DNA from: an uncultured Selenomonadaceae bacterium
GTDB taxonomy: Bacteria; Bacillota; Negativicutes; Selenomonadales; Selenomonadaceae
DNA length: 40,420 nt
Direction: 5' to 3'
Assembly (NCBI GenBank): GCA_905234395.1
Contig: CAJOHG010000008.1
Span: 1-40,420, forward strand
A program made the translations under genes and the position numbers. Numbering within the stretch: position 1 is the stretch's first letter; each line of letters opens with the position of its first letter. Below, piece by piece: positions 32,350 to 40,282 of this stretch. Under the pieces are notes generated by a model. It had not been told where the DNA came from. It did not search any database and saw only the letters and a program-made list of their open reading frames with translations.

Positions 32350-32733
32350 TTACGATTTGTACTCCGACAAAACTTTATCCATGATGGCGATGCTGTCGTC
32401 GAAGTCCATTTTAACGCCGTTGATGTCGACGTAGCGCAGGATGAAATCTGTGCCTTCGACGTTGAATTGAACTTTCATATTGGCGGGAGCGTTGTACCAT
32501 GTGCATTCGCCGTTGAATTCTACAATCGTCTCGTTTTCGGTCGAGGTGAAGGATTTCCATTTACCATTGGCAAAAAATTGATCAAACACCTTGCCGACGG
32601 GAACATTCGGATTCATGTAGAAATTACCGTTGCGCACCACCAAAACCGTTTTGTCGTAATCGTCACCGCAACCCGCCGTCATAATGCCGACTGTCAGGAA
32701 GACGATACAAGGCAGAATTGCCGACCTTTTCAT
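32350..32733 (-). CDS. lipoprotein of unknown function
   Basis: 127 residues. MKRSAILPCIVFLTVG, a hydrophobic helix and a lipobox TAGC: Cys22 would be lipidated and the protein anchored outside the membrane. The rest is a small beta-rich domain (VGKVFDQFFANGKWKSFTS, then VQFNVEG). Preceded by AAAGGTGTGA. The pattern GKVFDQFF-x-W resembles small secreted lipoproteins of Bacillota but I do not recognise it. Confidence 0.82.
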   Translation of the reverse strand: MKRSAILPCIVFLTVGIMTAGCGDDYDKTVLVVRNGNFYMNPNVPVGKVFDQFFANGKWKSFTSTENETIVEFNGECTWYNAPANMKVQFNVEGTDFILRYVDINGVKMDFDDSIAIMDKVLSEYKS

Positions 32734-32754
32734 TTAACGTCACACCTTTCCGAT

Positions 32755-33159
32755 TCAACCGAGAGGATCTGCGCCGTAATTATTTTCACCGTGAGTGCCC
32801 GGCGCAAACAGCAAATACAAACTTCCCAGAGTCTCCACGCAATAAGACAACCTTTCAAAAGCAGACATGTCGAATACGTCCGAACTCGACAGCGCACTGA
32901 TAAGTCCGAGTCCCAAGAGTATATAAGCCAACGTCTCGTCTTTATTTAAATCGTGCAGGCGACGAACATTCAGGCAGTAGTAAATCACTTGTCCGCCGAT
33001 AAGAATAGCCGCGACGACGAGGCTGCCCGGACCGGAAAGTTGTCCGTAAGAATTCGTGAACAGCATGAAAGCTAAAAGTATAACTATCATTTCAATCACA
33101 ATAACTGCCATAATGCGTTTAAAGTAGCGCAAACGATTGAGCCGTCCCGTTGTCTTCAA
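32755..33159 (-). pseudogene. DUF805 membrane protein, reading frame separated from its zinc ribbon by an in-frame TAA
   Basis: 134 residues from a TTG at 33159. DUF805 signatures: GRLNRLRYFKR at the start, VRRLHDLNKDETLAYILL and the end LLFAPGTHGENNYGADPLG, with about four helices. It has no ribosome site of its own. Reading upstream in the same frame, five codons lead to a TAA (33177-33175), and before that an in-frame zinc-ribbon (next entry). Relatives often have this ribbon fused to DUF805, so one substituted base could have split a single gene. It may still be made by reinitiation. Confidence 0.65.
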
Positions 33160-33174
33160 GAGTATGTCGGCAAT

Positions 33175-33309
33175 TTAGTAATCTTCCACGTAGCCGCCAT
33201 GCGATTCAAGATCATTTGCAGAACTCGCATCGACTTTTTGACCGCACGTCCCGCAAAATTTTTCGCCGCGTTTCAATTTGGCATTGCATTTGGAACAGAA
33301 TCTTGACAT
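33175..33309 (-). CDS. 44-residue zinc-ribbon protein, in frame with the DUF805 gene
   Basis: MSRFCSKCNAKLKRGEKFC is followed by GTCG: two CxxC pairs of a zinc ribbon, then a spacer ending in GGYVEDY and TAA. GGAGG lies eight bases before the ATG. The stop is in frame with the DUF805 open frame 15 bases further on. Confidence 0.75.
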   Translation of the reverse strand: MSRFCSKCNAKLKRGEKFCGTCGQKVDASSANDLESHGGYVEDY

Positions 33310-33345
33310 ATAAACCGCCTCCGTTAAAAAATTTTTTTTCGCGTC

Positions 33346-33723
33346 TCAAAGCTCATCGTTCATGGCGTGAAGTGTGGCGATAATGCGCAGGGTGTCATCA
33401 ATCGTGCAGAGCAGATACAAAATCGTTGTGCCGACGAATTCCGCAACGTGTTTCGCGCCGGCATATTCTTGAATATCTTGATACACGCCGTAGAGCGAAA
33501 AGGCGACAATCACCATCACGGCAACTTTGCCGCTGTTCGCCGAACCCGAATGCATAATCGCACAGGCGCAAGCGTAGTAAACTCCGTAGGCAAGCACGGC
33601 GAGTAAAAATCCTTTCAAAATCTTTCCGTCCAATATCAGAATGCAAATTTCGCCGAAGTCGTAAAAAAATTTTTCAGCAAGCCACGACGCAATAAACAAC
33701 ATGACGAAATAGCCCGCATACAT
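33346..33723 (-). CDS. small membrane protein with a displaced start
   Basis: 125 residues from the ATG at 33723 with about three helices (3-16, 39-54, 63-83). No ribosome site precedes this ATG. GGAGGAG stands in front of an ATG at 33752 (MNNPIVDFIK), but that frame is shifted by two bases and stops after 38 residues. A two-base change near AAATGTATG would join MNNPIVDFIK to YAGYFVMLF. Either a frameshifted gene or translation by coupling. Family unknown. Confidence 0.6.
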   Translation of the reverse strand: MYAGYFVMLFIASWLAEKFFYDFGEICILILDGKILKGFLLAVLAYGVYYACACAIMHSGSANSGKVAVMVIVAFSLYGVYQDIQEYAGAKHVAEFVGTTILYLLCTIDDTLRIIATLHAMNDEL

Positions 33724-33906
33724 TTGATGAAATCTACGATCGGATTATTCATAACAGCTCCTCCTTATCGGCTAAAAAAATTCCGAAGTCTTGAAGCAAT
33801 TTGGCGAGGTGGATGCCTCAAGATACCGCAAGAATTAATTATGGGCAGTTTATCAGAGCAAAAAAAATTTTGTCACCGCGAAGGCGACATCAGCTAAACG
33901 TTGCGA

Positions 33907-33935
33907 TTGACGGACGCGAATTCGGTTGCTAAACT
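33907..33935 (+). promoter_or_regulatory. mutS promoter
   Basis: TTGACG (33907-33912), 17-base spacer, TAAACT (33930-33935). It lies inside the open frame upstream of mutS, so the gene must start downstream of it, at 33967. Confidence 0.65.
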
Positions 33936-33966
33936 GCCGGTGATAAAATTTTTCGGAGATGATGAA

Positions 33967-36417
33967 TTGAGTGACAAAACTTTAACGCCGATGATGGAAC
34001 AATATCACGCGCAGAAACTTCAGCACCCGAACGAATTGCTTTTCTTCCGGCTCGGAGATTTTTTTGAAATGTTTAATGATGACGCCGTAACCGGCTCGCG
34101 CGAACTCGGCTTGACTTTGACGCACCGTCAACAAGTCCCGATGTGCGGAGTGCCTGCTCACGCCGTCGAAGGTTATCTTCAAAAACTCGTCGCCAAAGGT
34201 TATCGCGTGGCTCTCGTCGACCAAATCGGCGACCCGAAGGCGAAAGGTCTGACTGAACGCGCGCTGACAAAAATCGTTACGCCGGGCACGATTTTAACTG
34301 ACGACACGCTGACAAACGTCGTCAACAATTATCTCGTGCTGATTCTGGAAGATTCGGCGGAAATTGCATTGGCGGGCGCAGACATTTCCACAGGCGAAAT
34401 TTTTTACGCGCTCTATGACGGCGGCTCACGTGAACAAAATCTTTTCGATGAGCTGTATCGTTTAAGCCCGCACGAAATTTTGATTGTCGATGATTTGACG
34501 TTCCTAAAGCGTCTGAAAAATTTTGCGGACATCAAGCTTGACGGTTGCACATTTACGAACGTCGACGCCGCGCAGAATTCCGACGAAAATTTTTCCGCAC
34601 AACATTTCGACGCGAACGAATTGCCCGTGTCTGAACTCGCCGCTCGTGCCGTGGAAAATCTTTTGCGCTACATTCACGCGACTGTTCGCACCGATTTAAA
34701 GCACCTGTCGAAACTCACGCGCCTCGATTTGAGCAGCCACTTGATTTTGGACGCGACGGCTTTGCGGAATTTGGAAGTCGTCAAAAATCTTCGCGACGGT
34801 TCAAAAAAAGATACGCTCTTCGCCGTGCTGGACTGTACAAAAACTGCGCCGGGCACTCGGTTGTTGAGACGCTGGCTTGAAAGTCCGTTGGTTGACGTTG
34901 CGGCGATTAATCGGCGGCTTGATGCTGTGGAAGAGCTGTTCAAAAATTTTACGACGCGTCGGAATTTGCGGGAGACTTTGCGCGACGTGCACGACCTCGA
35001 ACGTTTGATGACCAAAATTGAAGTCGGCTCCGCAAATGCAAGAGATTTGACCGCGCTGAAAATTTCCATGCGAACGTTGCCGAAACTCAAAGAAATTTTG
35101 CGTGACGTGACGAGCGATATTTTATCTGCCTGCCGCGACGGTTTGAACGACTTCAACGACGAGGCTCAACTTATCGACGACGCCATCAACGAGAACGCCT
35201 CAACGTCCGTGCGCGACGGCGGAATCATCAACGGCGGCTATAACGCGGAGCTTGATGAACTTCGCCGCATTTCAACGGACAGTCAAACCTTTTTGCAGGA
35301 GTTTGAAGACCGCGAGAAAACTCGGACGGGAATTCGCGCGTTGAAAGTCGGCTACAATCGAGTTTTCGGCTACTACATTGAAGTTCGGCACAGCGGCGCG
35401 AGCAAAATTCCGGACAACTACATTCGCAAGCAAACGTTGGTTAATGCGGAACGTTACATCACGCCGGAGCTTAAAGACTTTGAAACGAAAATTCTCGGTG
35501 CGCAGGAACGTATCGTCAATCTTGAATACAATCTGTTCTGCGACGTTCGAGACCGCGTTAAAAATCGTCTGCCGCAAATTCAAGACACTGCCAAACGTGT
35601 CGCGCTGATTGACGTTGTCGCAAGCCTTGCAGAGTCCGCGCAGATTAACAATTACACGCGTCCCGAACTCAACATCAACGGCGAGCTTGTGATTCGTGAC
35701 GGTCGGCATCCGCTTGTTGAAAAAATTTTGTCAAGCAGTCTTTTCGTGCCAAATGATACGAGTCTTGCGCCGAATCGTTGTTCGCTGATGATTATCACCG
35801 GGCCGAACATGGCGGGCAAGTCAACTTACATGCGGCAAGTTGCGCTGATAACTTTGATGACGCAGGCGGGCAGTTTTATTCCGGCGGCGAGTGCGAATAT
35901 TTGTCCCGTCGACAGAATTTTTACGCGCATTGGTGCCGGCGATGACATTGTAAGCGGTCAATCAACGTTCATGGTTGAGATGAATGAAGTCGCGCAGATT
36001 TTGAAATACGCCACCGCCAACAGCTTGATTGTCCTTGACGAGGTCGGACGCGGAACTTCGACTTTTGACGGCATGAGCATTGCCCGCGCAGTGATTGAAT
36101 ACATTGACAAAAAAATTCGCGCGAAAACTCTCTTCGCCACGCACTACCACGAGCTTACGGACTTGGCGGACACTTCGGCGCGGATAGAAAATTTTTGCGT
36201 TGCAGTCAAGGAGCGCGGCAGTGAAGTCATTTTCTTGCGGCGAATTCGTTTAGGCGGCGCGGACAAATCTTACGGCATTCAAGTCGCAAAACTCGCGGGC
36301 TTGCCCAAGTCTGTGATGAAACGTGCGGAAGAAATTTTGCGGTCAATGGAAACGTCAAAGCCCGTTCGTCCCGTCGTCGACAAAAAAACAGGGCTTGAAA
36401 GAATTTCTCGCGCTTGA
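33967..36417 (+). CDS. mutS: DNA mismatch repair protein MutS, C-terminus out of frame after an A7 tract
   Basis: 816 residues from the TTG at 33967, which has GGAG eight bases upstream. The N-terminal FFRLGDFFEMF is the mismatch-reading F-x-E motif; ATPase site GPNMAGKSTYMRQV; GAGDDIVSGQSTFMVEM; LDEVGRGTSTFDG and ATHYHEL complete the core. The frame ends at 36417 with GLERISRA. The expected C-terminus (GLKEFLALDVPSLTPIEAM, then KLYELQQQ, to the stop at 36497-36499) is present in the next frame. The shift lies at AAAAAAA (36382-36388); six A's would restore it. The missing tail is the oligomerisation region in other MutS proteins. Confidence 0.9.
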   Translation: MSDKTLTPMMEQYHAQKLQHPNELLFFRLGDFFEMFNDDAVTGSRELGLTLTHRQQVPMCGVPAHAVEGYLQKLVAKGYRVALVDQIGDPKAKGLTERALTKIVTPGTILTDDTLTNVVNNYLVLILEDSAEIALAGADISTGEIFYALYDGGSREQNLFDELYRLSPHEILIVDDLTFLKRLKNFADIKLDGCTFTNVDAAQNSDENFSAQHFDANELPVSELAARAVENLLRYIHATVRTDLKHLSKLTRLDLSSHLILDATALRNLEVVKNLRDGSKKDTLFAVLDCTKTAPGTRLLRRWLESPLVDVAAINRRLDAVEELFKNFTTRRNLRETLRDVHDLERLMTKIEVGSANARDLTALKISMRTLPKLKEILRDVTSDILSACRDGLNDFNDEAQLIDDAINENASTSVRDGGIINGGYNAELDELRRISTDSQTFLQEFEDREKTRTGIRALKVGYNRVFGYYIEVRHSGASKIPDNYIRKQTLVNAERYITPELKDFETKILGAQERIVNLEYNLFCDVRDRVKNRLPQIQDTAKRVALIDVVASLAESAQINNYTRPELNINGELVIRDGRHPLVEKILSSSLFVPNDTSLAPNRCSLMIITGPNMAGKSTYMRQVALITLMTQAGSFIPAASANICPVDRIFTRIGAGDDIVSGQSTFMVEMNEVAQILKYATANSLIVLDEVGRGTSTFDGMSIARAVIEYIDKKIRAKTLFATHYHELTDLADTSARIENFCVAVKERGSEVIFLRRIRLGGADKSYGIQVAKLAGLPKSVMKRAEEILRSMETSKPVRPVVDKKTGLERISRA

Positions 36418-36545
36418 TGTGCCGAGTTTGACGCCGATTGAAGCAATGAGCAAACTCTACGAACTTCAACAGCAGGTGCGAAAAGAATTGGGACAATGAC
36501 CGCCAAAAAATCCCGCGCCGAAAAATTTTGTTGGGAGGCATTCAC

Positions 36546-37211
36546 ATGAACACGAAAAAATTTTTTGCGGCTCTGCTAATCGTTGCAAGCACGTTGACGG
36601 CGACGAACAGTTTTGCCGCGATTAGCGATTGGGAAATTAAAATTTACAAAGAAGACCTTCAAGCATACGACAAAGCCCTTGCGCTTGATCCGAACGATGT
36701 TGCGACGTACAACAATCGCGGTGTCGTTTATTATCGGCTCGGAGAATACGAACGGGCGATTAAAGATTTTAACAAAGTGATTGAACTCGATCCGAATGAT
36801 TCAGCGGCTTATAACAATCGCGGGCTCGTTTACCATGCTCTCGGACAATATGAACGTGCACTTCAAGATTTTAACAAAACTCTTGAGCTTGAACCGGATA
36901 ATATTTGGACGTACAGCAATCGCGCTCTCGCTTACAACGCTCTCGGACAATACGAACGCGCTCTTCAAGACTTCGACGAAGCTTTTAAGTTGGATCCCAA
37001 TGATGCTTGGACGTACAAAAATCGCGGCATTGTTCACGCCGATAATAAGCAATACGCGCTGGCTCTTAAAGACTTTGACAAATCGATTGAGCTCAATCCC
37101 GAAAACGCTGAAACTTACACTCATCGCGGCAAAGTTTATCAAGCTCTCGGCGACACGGCAAAAGCTCAAGCTGACTTCGAGAAAGCCAAATTACTCCGCT
37201 ACGGCTGGTGA
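36546..37211 (+). CDS. secreted or periplasmic TPR protein
   Basis: 221 residues. Signal peptide MNTKKFFAALLIVASTL with cleavage near NSFAA (about 25). Then about five TPR units with the pattern NNRGVVYYRLGEYERAIKDF and ELDPND linkers, a scaffold for protein contacts. Ends DFEKAKLLRYGW. ATG at 36546, GGGAGG seven bases upstream. A strong terminator follows. It starts 47 bases after the restored mutS tail. Confidence 0.88.
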   Translation: MNTKKFFAALLIVASTLTATNSFAAISDWEIKIYKEDLQAYDKALALDPNDVATYNNRGVVYYRLGEYERAIKDFNKVIELDPNDSAAYNNRGLVYHALGQYERALQDFNKTLELEPDNIWTYSNRALAYNALGQYERALQDFDEAFKLDPNDAWTYKNRGIVHADNKQYALALKDFDKSIELNPENAETYTHRGKVYQALGDTAKAQADFEKAKLLRYGW

Positions 37212-37223
37212 CGAAAAATTTTT

Positions 37224-37255
37224 CCCGCCCAAAATTTACGGCGGGCTTTTTTTTT
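37224..37255 (+). terminator. strong terminator after the TPR gene
   Basis: CCCGCC (37224-37229) and GGCGGG (37240-37245) with loop CAAAATTTAC, then CTTTTTTTTT. Confidence 0.9.
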
Positions 37256-37289
37256 GCTATCATAGCCGAAAAACTTTTGGAGACAGCAA

Positions 37290-38945
37290 ATGATTCAACT
37301 CGATAACGTTACGAAATTTTACGGCGAACGATTGATTTTCCGCGACGTGACTTTTAAAGTTGCTGACGGCGAAAAAATCGGTATCGTCGGCAAAAACGGC
37401 GCGGGCAAATCCACGCTCGTAAAGATTATGATTGGCGCAGAAATTTTCGACGCGGGCACAATCGGCGGACTGAGGACGGAAGACATCGGCTTTGTTGAAC
37501 AGACGCCGCACTTTACCGCGAAAACTTTGCTCGACGAAATGTTGACCGTTGACGTGGAAAAATTTCAGGCGCGAAAAATTTTGTTCGGACTCGGCTTTTC
37601 GGAGACGGAGCTTGAAAAAAATCCGAATCACTTCAGCGGCGGAGAGACTGCGAAAATTTCTCTTGCCAAAGCGTTGCTCAATGAACCGCGAATTCTGATA
37701 CTCGACGAGCCGACGAATCACCTTGACATTTACGCGATAGACTTTCTTGAAGATTTTGTCAAGAATTATCGCGGAACCGTCATCGCCGTCACGCACGACA
37801 GACATTTTCTGCAACATTGCGTTGAAAAAATTTTGGACATGGAAAATTTTCGCGCGACGCTCTATCCCGGCAACTACGAAAAATTTTTGCGGCTCAAGCA
37901 GGAACATCACGCGGCGCAACTTAAAGCTTACGAACGTCAGCAGGAAGAAATTGCAAAGCTTGAAGACTTCGTGCGGCGAAATAAAGTTCGGGCGTCGACG
38001 GCAAAACGTGCGCGCAGTCGTCAAATTCAACTTGACCGCATGGAACGCCTTGAACGTCCGCCGACAACTGAAACTGCGTCAATCAAACTCAACGACGCTT
38101 CCGAATCTGCAAATCGCGTGCTGATTCTCGACGGCATAAATTTTAAGAACATCATCAAAAATTTCAGCGCGGAGCTTTTCAAAGGCGAGAAGGTCGGACT
38201 CATCGGGCGCAACGGCGTCGGCAAATCGACATTGCTGAAAATTATCGTCGGCGAACTCAAAGCGGATTCGGGCGAAATCAAAATCGGCAACCGCGTCAAA
38301 GTCGGCTACCTGTCTCAAGGGCACGAGGAGCTTAACGAAAATCGCACACCGCTTGAAGAACTCAATGACGAATTCGGCTTATCGGAAGGTCAAGCGCGTT
38401 CTGAATTGGCACGCCTGCAACTTTTTGCCAACGTCGTTGAAAAGCCCATTGCCGATTTGTCGGGCGGAGAAAAAACTCGCGTGGCATTGACGAAACTCAT
38501 CTTGACGGGCGCAAATTTTCTGATACTCGACGAGCCGACGAATCATTTGGATTTGCCTGCGCGGGAAGCAATCGAATCGGCATTGAACGACTTCGACGGA
38601 ACAATTCTAATCGTCACGCACGACCGCTGGTTGCTTGACAAGTTGGCGACGCGGGTAATAGAATTTGAAACTGCAATCAGGACTGAGGCATTGGAAATCA
38701 GGAACGATAAGCAACCGAAATCAAAAGCCACAAAACCTAAAACGCAGAACGCTAAGCCTAACGAGCAAGCACTGGAAAAAGTCGAGGCGCAAATAAAAAT
38801 GGCGGAAATGGAATTGAAAATGATTGAGCACGAGATAAACAGCGCAGTCGCACCCGACAAGTTGACGGAGCTTGCGGCGGCGCATGAATCGAAACTCGCG
38901 GAAATAGACGAACTTTACACGCGATGGGAGGATTTGCAATGTTGA
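37290..38945 (+). CDS. ABC-F family ATPase
   Basis: 551 residues with two nucleotide-binding domains and no TM part: Walker A GKNGAGKST (34-42), signature FSGGE (115-119), LDEPTNHLD; then second Walker A GRNGVGKST (306-314), LSGGEKTR and LDEPTNHLD. The linker at about 190-265 is basic and coiled (P-site tRNA interaction motif region), and a C-terminal coiled-coil extension (about 465-551) is rich in Lys/Glu/Ala. ABC-F proteins act on the ribosome, some giving antibiotic resistance. Which subgroup this is cannot be told. ATG preceded by TTTGGAG. Confidence 0.92.
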   Translation: MIQLDNVTKFYGERLIFRDVTFKVADGEKIGIVGKNGAGKSTLVKIMIGAEIFDAGTIGGLRTEDIGFVEQTPHFTAKTLLDEMLTVDVEKFQARKILFGLGFSETELEKNPNHFSGGETAKISLAKALLNEPRILILDEPTNHLDIYAIDFLEDFVKNYRGTVIAVTHDRHFLQHCVEKILDMENFRATLYPGNYEKFLRLKQEHHAAQLKAYERQQEEIAKLEDFVRRNKVRASTAKRARSRQIQLDRMERLERPPTTETASIKLNDASESANRVLILDGINFKNIIKNFSAELFKGEKVGLIGRNGVGKSTLLKIIVGELKADSGEIKIGNRVKVGYLSQGHEELNENRTPLEELNDEFGLSEGQARSELARLQLFANVVEKPIADLSGGEKTRVALTKLILTGANFLILDEPTNHLDLPAREAIESALNDFDGTILIVTHDRWLLDKLATRVIEFETAIRTEALEIRNDKQPKSKATKPKTQNAKPNEQALEKVEAQIKMAEMELKMIEHEINSAVAPDKLTELAAAHESKLAEIDELYTRWEDLQC

Positions 38946-40282
38946 AAGTCGTGCCGATGATTCTCGCCATTGCACTTTGTTTTTCAAATTTGGGCTTTAT
39001 CGATTTGGGCGGCATCACTCGCGACAAAATTCCCGTCAAAATCACCGACAATCGCCTTCCGCGCAATCACTTGACGCAGGACGCTAAAGCCGCGCCGCTC
39101 AATGAACAGCTCATCAATTTTGAAGACGTTGCGGACACTCCGACGCAAGCCGTCAGTGAAGAAGTCATTCAAAGTGACAGGCAGATTCTGCGCCTGCATT
39201 GGGACATCATTCCGAACGCCGTTAAGTACGAAATTTTTATCGACGGCATGACGCGCGTATCTTACACCAACGGCATTGAAGTGATTGTCAGCGATTTGCA
39301 CGCTCCGTTCCAAGTCAACGCCATTGCTCTTGACGGCTCGACCATTGAAACCGCAATTCCAATTCGTGATTTGGATGCCAATCCGACTGCTCCGCGCACG
39401 ACTACCGAATTCGACAAGATGAATTATCCGCCGATTTATCCCGTGTATTCGTGGATACCGACTGCCGGCGCAGATCATTACGAGGTTGAACTCATAAAGG
39501 ATGGCAAAATTATTCGCCGATATTTCACGCAGGCAAATCCCGACGACGATGATTTTGATTTATACGACAAGCAGCCCGTGCTTGATGAAGGCATTTATTT
39601 TTGGCGAGTGCGCGGCTTGAATCAAGACAATCAGCCCGTGACTCAATGGTCTGAACGCGACAACACGAACAGCTTTGAAGTCAAGCGGCAAGTCAGATTC
39701 TGTGCGTTCGGCGACAGCATTACTCACGGCGGCGGCTCAATTTCCGTGCCACCTTCGACGATTGTTTATAATTGGGAAACTTATTGCGCCATTCCGATTA
39801 AAAATTTGGGCAGGAGCGGCGATACTACAGCCGAACTTTTAGACCGTTTCGATAACGACGTTTTGCCCTTCCGCCCGGAAATTCTTTTCATTATGGCGGG
39901 CGTCAACGATTATCGCGCGAACATTCCCGGTTGGCAGTCCGTTCAAAATCTGGAGATTCTGCGAGACAAATGTTATTTCAACGGCATCAAACCCGTTTTC
40001 ATAACGCCTACGCCGATCAATCCCGCGCAGATTCAAAAGCTCGGTTTCGTTGAGATGCCGCCTTCGGATTGGCAAGAAAATCAGCGGCTTATCTGCGAGT
40101 GGATTCGCGGACAGGAAAATTTTATCGACGTGAACGACAAGCTTACCGACGCCGACGGCAACTTGACTGATACTTTGTCTGTTGACGGACTGCATCCCGA
40201 CGCCGACGGCAAAAAAATTATCGGGGAGGCTGTCGCCGCGTGGCTCGACAAATACCTTAACCTCGGAGCTGTCAACTCCTAG
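38939..40282 (+). CDS. SGNH/GDSL hydrolase with N-terminal membrane anchor
   Basis: 447 residues. Hydrophobic anchor or signal at about 5-20, then an N-terminal region with an Ig/Fn3-like pair of strands domains (about 75-245: RLHWDIIPNAVKYEIFI, YSWIPTAGADHYEVELI), and the SGNH domain with GDSITHGGG (Ser260), GRSGDTT, GVND (321-324) and the block-V DGLHPDADG (Asp416, His419). It is predicted to act outside the cell on an acyl or glycan ester. The ATG at 38939 has GGAGG seven bases upstream and overlaps the ABC-F end by seven bases. Confidence 0.88.
   Translation: MLKVVPMILAIALCFSNLGFIDLGGITRDKIPVKITDNRLPRNHLTQDAKAAPLNEQLINFEDVADTPTQAVSEEVIQSDRQILRLHWDIIPNAVKYEIFIDGMTRVSYTNGIEVIVSDLHAPFQVNAIALDGSTIETAIPIRDLDANPTAPRTTTEFDKMNYPPIYPVYSWIPTAGADHYEVELIKDGKIIRRYFTQANPDDDDFDLYDKQPVLDEGIYFWRVRGLNQDNQPVTQWSERDNTNSFEVKRQVRFCAFGDSITHGGGSISVPPSTIVYNWETYCAIPIKNLGRSGDTTAELLDRFDNDVLPFRPEILFIMAGVNDYRANIPGWQSVQNLEILRDKCYFNGIKPVFITPTPINPAQIQKLGFVEMPPSDWQENQRLICEWIRGQENFIDVNDKLTDADGNLTDTLSVDGLHPDADGKKIIGEAVAAWLDKYLNLGAVNS

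Noticed and set aside
33901..33966. Longer MutS start at TTG 33901
   Set aside because: It includes the promoter at 33907-33935; the protein family begins near 33967, where a ribosome site is present.
37260..38030. 256-codon minus-strand frame inside the ABC-F gene
   Set aside because: Opposite a complete ABC-F protein; no start signal.
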